Shown: positions 23,201 through 35,200 of the stretch, in pieces
Layout of the letters: each line of letters begins with the position of its first letter
Position numbering within the stretch: position 1 is the stretch's first letter
From: Galaxea fascicularis
Lineage: Eukaryota; Cnidaria; Anthozoa; Scleractinia; Euphylliidae
Assembly (NCBI GenBank): GCA_948470475.1
Contig: OX419335.1
Location: 30,468,262 to 30,532,261 of the forward strand
Direction of reading: 5' to 3'
Length of the DNA: 64,000 nt
Program-made: the position numbers and the translations under genes
Notes under the pieces: model-generated
The model's database searches: none
The model's input: only the letters and a program-made list of their open reading frames with translations
Told to the model about the DNA's origin: nothing

Positions 23201-26200
23201 AGTATGAAGATATTTTCTCTTTTTTCTCGAATTATTGCTTGTGGATACGACGTTTTACAGAAGCCACATTTACGCAATGCGTGCCTTCTTTTATTGGTGC
23301 GCGTCCGTCCAGATATTTTAAGAGCAATATCGTATGCGATCTTTTTTCCAGATTGCCACCGCCTTCAACCCTTCAGCAAGTTCCACCTGAAGCTGGGGTA
23401 ACGGTGGTGTTCCATGTTTTGCTTGCGACAAATTTTAAAATGGCCGAGGAGAGTTTGTTCATACGAGCATATGGAGAGGATCTGGGAAACTTTCAACAAA
23501 ACTGTGTTGATATGATTGCTGTTGGGTAAGTATCGTTTCAATGTGGATAAAACTTGACTTGACTTAAGAAGTTGTTATTAGACACACGCTTTTGACAGTC
23601 TGAAGAGTCGGTTAGCGGGATTGGAAAAACTGGATACGTATATATTTCATTTGGCTGCTTTAGACATGACAAAAGCAAGGACAAAGACAAAGACAAACTT
23701 CCGCTCTTTCGTGGTCAGTTCACAATAAACCTCGATCGAGCTCGCAAAGGCACTTTTTACAAGTATGTGGTGGTGAAAAAAGGAAAATCTCATTATGAGG
23801 AGTTACCAGAGTTTCCAGCAAGGCACAACAAGAACATTGTCAATCGTGGTTTAAAAATCCCTGAAAAACATATTACACCTGGTGGTAAGTAGAAATTCAT
23901 ACTTTTAGTTATAGGGAGTTATAGGGAGTTACAGGCTGATCTCTGACCTTGCTAGTTGGGTATTTTGCGGTCCACTGTCAACACATCTTAAGGGCACTGA
24001 CTGTGAATACAGCTTGTGTATTCATGCCTTTAGCCCTCAAATATTTTTTGGCAAGGTAATTTAGTTTCACCACATTTTTAGCCTTTATTTTAGAAGCTTT
24101 CAAATGTACTTGGCTCTTAATATTTCCACTGATAATTGTAATCTAGTAAAACAAGGACCCCAAATTCCACATAACTAGACTGTACATCGAAGTATTTTTC
24201 CAAAGCTGTTGTAAACGAAACATCATTCGAGCCTATTAGACGTGATTAGAACGTTAATGTAAATAGAAAATAGTAATGTATCTTATTGATCCACTTAGCT
24301 GGGAGATAGCGGAGCCTTACTTCGTTCTTTAGGCGGTATCTACCCTAGTGCGATACCGAGAACTTTATAACAACAAATGTGATGTTCTTCTTTTTTCCTC
24401 AAAACGTTTTACCCCAGTAACGTGGAATCAGTTTGATGGAGTAGCCTATGTGTATGGCGATCAGAGTTACTTTTCCAAAATGAAGGGTTTCTTCACAAGA
24501 GACAAAACAGTAGAATATCGTACAAGGGCGCTGCTTTGTTTCATGCCAAAATGGAAAGGTTTTTATGTCGACGAAACAGCTGAACAAATGAATGCGACAG
24601 AGGCCCTTCTGAAACTGGAAAAAGTTGTGCAATGCCTCTCTAACGTTTGGACGGAGGAATCGCGTGACTATCGGCAAAGACAGCCCAACAATTTCGACGT
24701 CAAAGAGGTAATCTTTAACATTTCTTAAAAAGAATAGTAAGATCATTATAGGGTTAATTATTCAAAGGCTCCTCCAGATCATCCAATCCAAGGACGGAAA
24801 ACGTGTGGTCCTACTTCAGTTTTTTTTTTCTGGCGGAGTTTTGTTGGGCTTATGCGAGGGAGTGGGACTAGCTTCAAGTGCACGAAATTAAGCATTCAGT
24901 ACTACGACGATGAGAGACTTTTTTTCCAACCATAAAATTCATTTCCTTTGTCCGGCATTTAGGTATTATTTGATCACCTGGGACCAAAGATGGTTGCCAA
25001 CGTTAATCTTCTAGCTAAGTGTCAGATTGGATCAAGGGTCCATGTGTCCGCAGTAGTTTCAACGCTGGCCATCACTGTACTTGTCAAAAAATACAACATT
25101 ATGTTGAAAAGAGAAGACGTTATCTCATTGCTGAGTTGTCTGGCGCTTGAATCTGACCCGAGTGCGAAAAAATGTTCCGTTTACGAAGCTGTTTTGGAGG
25201 AATTTAGCATCAGTCTCAGACAGTGAGTATTATTTACTTAACGGTACTTAAGTCTTATAAGAGGTCTTGGCTCAAGGTGAAGACATTACAGGCAACACAT
25301 AAACGTTTTAGAAATTTCACCCTCTGAGGGTACTGTATGTCACGCATTTTTAACTTTTCTTTGCAGGAATTTAGTGGATTTTGTATGGGTCTAGTTATGA
25401 GTGCTACTGTTCTCCTACCTTAAATTTCATTTCGTCTATTTTCTCTTCACCTTCTCTACTGGTCACTCCAGTGATTTTCATCTTTTGGCCAACTTGTGTT
25501 TTTTTCTATCCACTGTGTGGTTCAGTTCCTCCCTCACGTTCTCTTTTTCCCTTTTCTCTCTAAAGTTATACCTCCACTTATTTACTTAGACGCGCAGCTA
25601 AAGCCATTGAGAACCTCTGTAATCAATTAATGAGGGCAGCCAGGACATCTAACCCCGAGTGGCTTTTGGCTATACCATTGCTGCATTTCTTGCGTGGAGA
25701 CTCGAAACCGTTTGAGGAACCAGAACTGGGCGAATGGCCACAAAACATGGCATGGTGGGGAGTGCAGAATCTCGACATTGATGCCTTTCAACGATCTGAC
25801 AAACAGTAAGAAAGATAAATTTCCTACAATGAGTGTTTGCTTCTTATCCAGAACTCGCAACATTTCAAGCCAAACCTGTTTTCCCTGCTTGATTAAATTA
25901 TAAAATTCAACTACCACTTGACTGATACCCACTAGCGATACATCGAACAGTTTTACAAACGTTCCATTAGAGGGTTAGGTGGTTATTGTCACTGTTCATT
26001 ATCTGTCCGAATGCATGTCTGTTTTGTGCAGTGGAAAACACTATAGATAACTTAAGCTTTGAAAAACCATGATACCTGATGTTCGGCCATTTTTTTCTAA
26101 CAGGGAAGGAATGTCTCTTTATACTGTGTTGTTGTTTAGCAACACGAACTAATGTAATTGTTTTTTCTCGCAGCGATTTTTCCGAAGTGTTGCCTCGTCT

Positions 26201-29200
26201 TGCTTCTGCCTTTGAAGTTGACCCTCTGTTGAAGAGAACGTTTCTTCACGTCATTCCTGTTTGGCAGCTTACCAAAATTACTCTCACAGGGATGTTCCAT
26301 GTTTCGGATATCTGCGTCGCTTTGATCGCTTTCTTTCGTTCTACTTTGGGCAAAGAAAAGGTGAGAAACTGTTTTAATCAAGGTCCTTGAGGCGGGACCG
26401 GTTTCTGTGTCAGAAACTGAAACTAGACTACTTGACGATTGGAGTTTACCTTGATCCAAATGGTCGTGATATCAGCAGATCCTGAATGGCAACTTTGAAA
26501 AAGACAGCGGCTGTTTAGTTTAATCTGTAAGACATGTTTGGATCGAAACGTCCATCGTCGTCAGTTAAAAGCTATTTAAATTTACACCAATCTTAACTGA
26601 GGAGGCTAGTACCGGTTAGTTTTTGCTTTGATTTGCTGTTGAAATAAAAATTTCCTATAAAAGCCAATCTTCGATTTCCTTGAGACTACAACATCTTTTC
26701 GTAACGTATGGCCGCTTATTTTGAAAAAAAAAGGCAATTATTTCGAAATCCAGTCAGACACTTCAAAACAAATCTTTAAGTGAGTGTAAACTACTCGAGT
26801 CCCAAAACTTGTAGGCCAAATTAAGGGAAAATCAGTAAGAGCTTTTTTCAAGTAAAGTGCAAATTAGCTTTTATAGGCCGTTTTTGTTCTTTGCCACATT
26901 TTCTTCAATCTTTATACGAGGGAATACTAAACGGCTACACTTTGTTTTCTTTGTTCAAGGAATTGTCTTGGTAGGAAAACATTTTCAATTCACATTGAGC
27001 CTTCTTTTTAGGTGGCTGTGATTGTAAGACGGCTGTTAACTTATATTTCACCCTACAAAGATAATCAGGCGCAAAATGTAAATGTAATGTAAATGTAATG
27101 TAAGTGCTACACTTGGCTTCTCTTTTGAGGCTTTCAATTCAGTAACGTTTTCCAACAAAGGAATCAAAACCATATACCCGCGAGTGATTTATAATTGATT
27201 TCCGAGTTCAGGGGCTCATACCCCCTTTAATGAAATTTTTCAGTGCACAGCTCCATACATTTGATTATATAATTCGTATGTCTTATATGTTATTTTCTGC
27301 CATTTTTACGTCTTAGCTAAAGAGTGTTGAGCTGTGTATGCAAGCAATGGTCAGAAGTTTGGAGCCAGAAAAAGAAACACGCAGGTGCCTGGAATTTCCG
27401 TGATTTTTATGAGAGTGCAAGACGTTATTGTCAGCGGGTTTGCATTCATTCCAGCTTCCACTTGTGAATCAAAGTCACATGCACTCTGTATCTACTGTGC
27501 CATCGGCCTTATTGATTTTAGCAGTGTAAACAAAACGAATCAATAAGAGACCGTTGAACAGAATGGCCAATGCGGTACCAGTGCGGTGGTCTGATCAGTG
27601 AGTTGCCAAGTCAAACATGAACTGTTAATTTTGCTAGTTTGCAAAACGTCTGTAGAAAAAGGGTAGATCGTAAGTGCAAGAAAACTCCAGGGTAACAAAG
27701 TTTGACCTTTTTTCCAACAGCCCCCAATTGAAGGTCACGGCGGTCTCCGTTTTTGCAAGTTTGAAACTGGCTTCAATTTTGATTAAAAAGCTGTCTCTCC
27801 GATCTGACATGGAGCTCATCTGTCTTGCTGTCAAGCTGCTTTTTTTAAGCATTCAAAAGTGGGAAAATGGAGAGAAAAGAAACGCTGAAGAAAGAAAATC
27901 CGTAAAAGGTGGTGCCATACGTGATCTTTTGAGTGAGCTTGGAAGCAAGCTTCAAGACCACTTTTATCGTCAGATGCAAGAGTATCAAAACAAAGGACCC
28001 CTATTAAGCGAACTGCAGGTACTCCCGAAGTTGATTTACGAATAACTTGTAGACCCTATTGAAAATTCTGTCACATTTTGTTACTTTGAGGTATACTTTA
28101 TTTTGCTGGAAATTTTGTTACATTCTCTGTAAACAGTATATCACAGTATACCGGTAATCGCAATATGCAATCATGCTGGATAAAGAAAGGGAAACATTCA
28201 TGTTTATTCACTTCACGTGATGCATTTTACTTAATTAGGTGTGGAGTACGCTTCTTAGAGTTGCGGATGAGTTTCAAGAAGTTGAAGAGTACCGGAGGGA
28301 CTTAACAAAGCAATTTTTGTCTCGGACGGCTCAGGTAATGAGCAACACTGTTGTTGACATTGTTTTATGACCTTGCTTCGCGCCTTCAATAAAAGTATTG
28401 TCGCGTCGTCTGCCGAAATTGTAGAGTAACATATTTGGCCAAGAGCAAAATAGTAACCCAAAACATTTAGTTCAATCATCTTCCAGCGTGGGTTGCCATT
28501 TGATCCAATGTTTAACGGAACTGTAAAAAGAAGTTGTAATTAAAGGCCAGACTGGCACATTTAATCTTAAGTTTCCGTGGTAGCAAGGACGCGAATTGTT
28601 TAAATATTAGTATGACGAATTGTGCTGTCTGCAGTGACCATCTGTATTGTTGACAGTCGTTGACAATGTTACTTATTATCCCTACAAGATGAGGGAAACC
28701 TACCTTCTGGAGGTTTTTTGTGAAGTTAACCTGGACCAATACGACAGAGCCATCGGGGAATCCTTTACCAAACTTGCCTTTGAAGCTGTTGAAAAGATTA
28801 TAAACGTGAGTAGTCGTTACTATTTGTTTACTAGTCAATGTTGTTTTTGCATCTCCAATATCAGTCAGTAATTTGTAATGATTTTGAGTACTATTTCGAG
28901 TTCAGGGTGAGCGAAATTACATTCGAAGAAAATGTAAAAAATTGCTAAGCGACCCAAATTCACCTTGGTGAAGCTACTGTTTGAAATTTTATGTAGATCC
29001 CCTAGACAACATTATTTTCTGAGTTTGCTCTCCCAGAATCAGCCTCATTAAAGACGTTTGTGAAGTCTTATGGGTGAGCTCAGAGTAATTTAACTGTACA
29101 TTTTCTGTCGTAATATCATGGGTGACAAATTACTCCTTAATTTTGGCGCAAAGGTTCAGAGTTAATTTAAAATTTCACATGTGAAATTACAAAATTGCCA

Positions 29201-32200
29201 TGGTAACGTTTTGTGTCAAGATGGCGCTCCAGATTCAAAGATGTTATGGATATGCTTACGAGCTCTTAAAGTTTTAACTTTGTACATTTTCGCTTGAACT
29301 TCATCTAGCCCAGTTTCCTTTGGCCATATAATAAACGTTTAGCGACAATTTATGCTTCAAAATGTGTTAACTCGGAGACAAATACACAGGTGACCGCGAT
29401 CGGATTTTAGGCACATTTAACACGGGCGCCGTTTTCAGTTCATTCATGACGAATTATAGCGAATCATGTCACGAAGATTTGACAGTTGACTCAACTTTGA
29501 AACATTTATTTTTGTAAACAGCAAGAAGGATTTCAAAGGGCGTTTTGTCGAAAAATTAAAAAAAATTGTGAACTTTAGCCGAAAGTATGCTTTGAACATT
29601 TCAATGCGTGGAGTTCTTGATACAATAAGCAAGTCAAAAACCCACGATTGTGAGCGTAATTTGTCACCCATGATATTAATAGGTAATCAAGTGGTATACT
29701 CGTGAAATTATTCCCTAATTTCATTCGTCACCATTTGATTACACATACATATTACTTATGATCTTCTTACTTATGGTCTCCTAAAGGACAGAGGCACAGA
29801 TGACGTCATTATGAAAAACTTTTTCCTTCTGTTTGTTTTAACAATGAAGGGACTAGGCGAACGCCGAGGCTGTGGGCAATTTCCATAAGCAAGGAGAGAA
29901 TAAACACGTTTCTTAGTAGAATATGACTTAAACCTTTTTGTTCTTAATACATTTTGACGTCATCTGTGATCTATTACTGAACAGACGCACGGCAAAACGG
30001 AATCTATTTAACAAATACAATCGAACCTCCGGTTGCGACCACCTCTCCTCAGCGACCAGTTTTCCAAAATACCAAAAGTTTCCAGGTCAAGTCACTATAT
30101 TTGGAACCTCTTGTAAGCGATCACCTCTCGTAAGCAACCGCGACCACTTTTTGAGCTAAAAGTTTGAATTTTCTTTTGTTTTAAACCTCCAGTAAGCGAC
30201 CACTTGACAGATAATACAGTGGAAAGTGGATAATGAGGTTTTGTACCCATTCCTGGGTAGTACCAGAGACGGAAAGTTTTCAATCAGAAGTACCGGATTT
30301 TTTTCTCGAAATTGACTTTTCACATGAATGAAACAATGTACATATAGTACACTGTACTCTATCAATCTTAAAAGAGAGGACCTTAAATGTGTTATAAGTA
30401 GTGCCTAATCGCGCTAGATGAGTATTAGGAAATTGTTTTCATATTCTCAAGACAAAATAGGTGTGAAATCGGCCAGGACAAAACTTTTCCTCCAAAGCGT
30501 ACTCCCAGCAGGGAACAAAATGTGTGCACGAGTTGCGTAATTGCGTGGGAAAAAGTCACGTTTCGCGAAAAAACCTTGTACATGGAGACTCATTGGGGAG
30601 CTTAAGCAACGACGGTGATGACGGTAACGAGAACGCCACGAAAAAATCATGGGATTAATGAGCAGAAATAATACTCTGCACGTGCGTTTTACCTTTTGTT
30701 ACATTTATTTGCCGTCCCCTGCAAAACCACAACGTGAAATGACCAAATTTTAGGTTTTCTCGAGGACGTGAGCACATGACAGCAAGTTTTTCTTTCGTTT
30801 TCTTTGCTTTAAAACCGTTTACAGTAATTTAGGCCCTGGACAGCTCGCCAGCACTTTTCACGTTAAGCAAATTGGAATAATCGCGAAAGAGTTACAAAAA
30901 CGAGAAGTTATATTTTGAGATGACGTTCTCGTTGCCGTCGTCGTCGTCGTCGTCGTTGTTGCTTAAGGTCCCTAATGTCACCTGTCAGACTTCAGACGTT
31001 CGTCCATCGTCTATCGTTAGACTTATTCCGTTCGCCATATATAAGGTAGTTTATCGGAAGCGAACCATGAAACTCTGAATAAATATTTTGGAGAGCGTAA
31101 AGATTTTTATGGCTACTAAAAGTTATTACATAGGTTTAGATGGGCGTTGGCGCATGGTGTAAGTCTCTGCAGTTACCAAGTGCGAATGAGGCAAAAATTG
31201 ACCCAACAGTGGTATAAACTCTCGCAAGCAACCACCTCGCGTAAGCGACCACCTAGTGTTAACATTTTGGGCGGTCGCTTATATGGGAGGTTGGACTGTA
31301 GATTCCATGTTGCTGTGCGTCTGTTCAGTAATAGATCACAGCTGACGTCAAAATGTGGTAAGAACAAAAAAGTGGCATACGAGGCGATACCCGAGTGTGT
31401 CACTGTTATTCTTACCACATGTTGACGTCTTCTGTGATTTATTCCTGAACAGACGCACGGCATGTTACAAGAGGGAGAACCAAGCCGTATTTGATTGTAA
31501 ACTCGTCTTTTCCTGATCTTCTAATATAACTTGAATTACATAAGTCGATCAACACGTGACACACAAGACGGGCACTAAGATTGATTATGCAATCCATACA
31601 CGGCAACATGGAATTTATTTGTTTTATATAATAAAGAAACATTTTGTGTCTGGTTTAGTGGCGCTCGACTGAGACTGCTCGAATTTAAGTCATTTTGTAC
31701 AAAGAAACGTGCTTTTTTTCTTCTTGCTTTTGGAATTTATCCACAGCCCCAGGAAGACGTTTTTCTACGTCTTCGTTCACCTAATCTGGTACAATGCCCT
31801 CCAAATTTTCACAAGTTTCCATCATTTTAGAAAAACAGAGGGGAAAAGTTTCAAGTCATGCGTGCGTCTGTCCTCTAATAGATCATAAGTAAGAACCAAT
31901 CAAAATGCATGCATAATGCAGCTAATTATGCAATTGTGAAAAAGTAGTTGCAATGCTACATTGTAGTCTCGACAGGGTGTAGATGCTGAACATGCTTTTG
32001 AGTCTCTAAGTGGATCAAGCCTTAGAGATGACGCTGGGGCTGAAAAGTATGGCGAACTTCTGTCCATGCTGCTCACAAAATCATGGCCAAAAGCGTGTGA
32101 GACTTCAAGTATGTCAGGCCTGGACCCTGTTACAGTGGAGTTTCTGCTTTCGTGGAACTCGATGTTTGGATACTTCAAGTTTTTTGGTAAGTCAGATTTA

Positions 32201-35200
32201 TTTGCACTCTTCTATCCATACGTGTTATATTTACTTTGTCGCTTGCTGTTTCTCTATTCATGTCCGTCTATGACAGTCTGTTGGTTATAAAGTACTGATA
32301 TACTGCTCAATATTCTCGTGTTCCACTGAATGATTACCAATGACTACACTGCACCGGAACACACTGTGTTGTGCTGTGTAGTGCACTGGATTAGCGTGCA
32401 GTGCAGTGCTGTGATATGCGGTACTATGCTGTGCTATGATATGTTGTGCTTTACGGTAGTATACAGTACTATACAGTACTCTACAATATGTTACTGTACT
32501 CTGAAGGGCTGTACAGTTCAGTGCATTGTCATGCAGTGCTTCCTTTACCATTCTTTGCTGTGCTGCTTTGTACTATGCATTGCATTGTAGTATGCAGAGA
32601 TTTTAAAATTGAAGTGACTATCTGGTTCTTAAAACAGGCGACGAGTCCGGAAGAGGAAACATTTTGACTGCCGAAGGTCAAGCGACCTTGTCCATGGCAA
32701 AATCCCTGCTGACGGCTCTTGTGGAAAGGATATCAAATGCGTCAGTGACTGTTGAAATATTAAAGCTTTTAATGAAATACAGAAAACCATATTTGGTACT
32801 TCTAAAGGCAGATTCCAATGCCACCAGCGAAACGGAGGGAGAGAAAAGCTTGAATGACCGAATTGAAGAAATCCAGCAATTTCAAGCTGTGAAAAACAAA
32901 ACATTGTCCTTCATCAACATGTGTGACCTGATTAAGCCAGGTGAGAATTAAGTCAGAAAAAAGATACACAAAACATCAACAAAAGGAAAGATATCTTATC
33001 TTAAAAGTTGGAATACTGTGAAACGTTTTACCAATTTACAAGCTAAGAAAAATTAAATCAGTGAAATTATTTACAAACTCCAGCTGAATGAGCAGTTACA
33101 GTTGTCTTTGCAGTATCATTGCAAAGATTTATATCGTATTGTGCTTATTACCAGAGAAATCAAGATTGGTTTCGCTTTATAGTTATGCTCGTTTTATTTT
33201 GTTTCTCAACAGTCAGTGTCACCCGCATAAAGGCAAAAGTACACGAAGATGTCTCCCTTTGCGAAATCCGCAAATTGTGTGAGCGCAAAGGTGACAACCG
33301 GATTGAAGTTACCTTTTTTGACCTGCCACCAGTGATTGCAGAGGTTTTGGCCCCACTTGACCAGGTGCAAGAAAGTTTAACTTTTCAAGACCTCTGGGGA
33401 CAGTACGGAAAGAAAGCTCAGACAGCGAGAAAAAAAAACGAGTCACAACAAAGTGCCCTCAGCATCTCCAGTGTGGTGGACTTTGTCTGGAAACCAGCCT
33501 ATGAAGCTTGGAGTGAAGTTGTCTCTAACGTTATGGATGGATCATTAACTCTTGGAGAAGTAGATAAGCTCTTTGGAAGTTACAAGGATCAAAAAGATCT
33601 TGCTGGAGAGTTGGGGCGCATTTTTAACTTGGGTCGCAGACAACCATTCAATCAACGCAGGGAATTGAAGGCATTAGCTGACAAGCGTGCGGGTCAAATT
33701 CAGCAATATCAGCATCTTCATCAGTATGCCAGGGCCGCGGACACAGTCTGTGAGTTCAAGGATGCAATGGGATTCAGTGGAGACTTCAAGGTTGTAGAGG
33801 ATCTGCGTAACCAGGTAAGGTCAGGAGTGAGGACATTCGGAAACGTCACCCAATGAAAACTCGTTGAGTCAGCTAGGGTTCTCGTTCTTTTACGCCAATC
33901 ACAAGAGCAGGTTACTTGGAGTATTGAAATCTCTCTTACTTCGAAACAAGACAAAACGTTATAAAACGAGCTACTTAATTATTATTTGTCTGTATTTTCG
34001 ATACCAGAGAGCGATTACGACTTGGGTTTCTTTTGCTGGAAACCATCATACCTGTAGGGTACAGCTTAGAGACACGTTAAAACATGACGAACAATCTTTC
34101 CGACTCCATTTAAATGTTTACAGTTGTCAGAAGAGTTTAAGCAGAAACCCCTCAACAGCATTGGACAAACGTTTGCTGAAGCTGGCCGAGCGCTTGACTG
34201 TTTGGATATGGATAAAGCACAGTGCTTTAAAGCGTTCGTTGACAGTAGGAGGCTCGTTGAGTGGCTTCGTACTACTATTACATGTAAGCACAGCCAGTAT
34301 ACTTTATTAGTAAGAGAGAAGTTACTACCTTTAGCCGAATAGTCGTACAATAAACCACCTCGTTTTGTACAGAACGAATGTGCGACGAGAATTAGGCCGA
34401 ACTTTAGCTGGTCTTGCGCACAGGGTTAACTGGTCTCTTAAGGTGCCCATAACCTATTTGTTTTTATTTTCTCACGTGAGTCTACACACATCTCTCAAAG
34501 ACGTTTCGCAAAAAAAAAAAAATACAATTTGCCCAAAGCGCGGTCTTAAATGGCATTAGAAAACTTTGAAATTTGCCGCCATTTTTGCTCATCATTCGCC
34601 TTAGTCTTCTTTCGATTCTTCCCGGTGACAATAGTGCTGTGACGTAGATTAAGGAACACGTGGCTTTGACCAAATCTTTGCTAGAGAGTATTACAGTGCA
34701 GAACAGTTAGGAAAAATACTCGGGAAAATACCTGTAAGGTGCGACATCTTGGTAGAGACTCGAAAACTTGCCAAAAAGGTAGAAACTCTCTAAGAAGAAC
34801 TTCTTTCGAAAACAAGAGAACGTGCCTTCTTTAAAATACTTCACAAGGCTAATATTGTGAGCCTGTCGGCCTTCTTAATCAGCGGCGATGGTGGAGCGCA
34901 AAAATATGGAACTTATAAAATGTGGCGTTTTGAGCAAATCTAAAAAATTTTGCGCAGAACGTCTTTGGGTGATCTGTATAACTAAATAGGTTATGTGCAC
35001 GTTAATTGCCTTTTTCGGCATAGGAAATGAATTAGGGTGAACTACGACAGTCCCTTAACTAACTTTCTCAGCCTAATTAAAGTAAGAGTTCATGAGAAAT
35101 GTTACCCACTTAAACAATATTGCTGCTGTATTCTCGAGTCACGGAAGAAGTGATAAGCGTAAAGTGGTCAGTTCCCGGAGGAACTGGGTTGCTGTGTCGC

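Larger units (their letters stand above)
29936..31370. repeat. fold-back element split by a pogo-like insertion, plus third arm copy
   Basis: Left arm 29936-30006 (ttttgttctt, gacgtcatctgtgatctatt, ctgaacagacgcacggc) and right arm 31302-31370 are inverted copies flanking the pogo-like element. A further arm copy (31409-31457) pairs with 31316-31364 to form a second hairpin. Confidence 0.75.
28806..31975 (+). other. intron 14 of the RNF213-like gene
   Basis: 3170 bp with no gene, made largely of non-autonomous DNA elements: 29111-29678, 29936-31370 (fold-back) with a pogo-like element inside (30018-31298), and a MITE inside that (30594-30972). Confidence 0.7.

Noticed and set aside
24399..24746. 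Minus-strand ORF of 115 codons
   Set aside because: Shadow of RNF213-like exon 6 on the opposite strand.
28635..28637. In-frame TGA as a possible inactivating mutation of the gene
   Set aside because: A 49-nt exon upstream and the acceptor at 28656 bypass it with correct phases.
32285..32551. ORFs on both strands within intron 15
   Set aside because: They arise from the cryptic simple repeat lacking stops, not from a gene.
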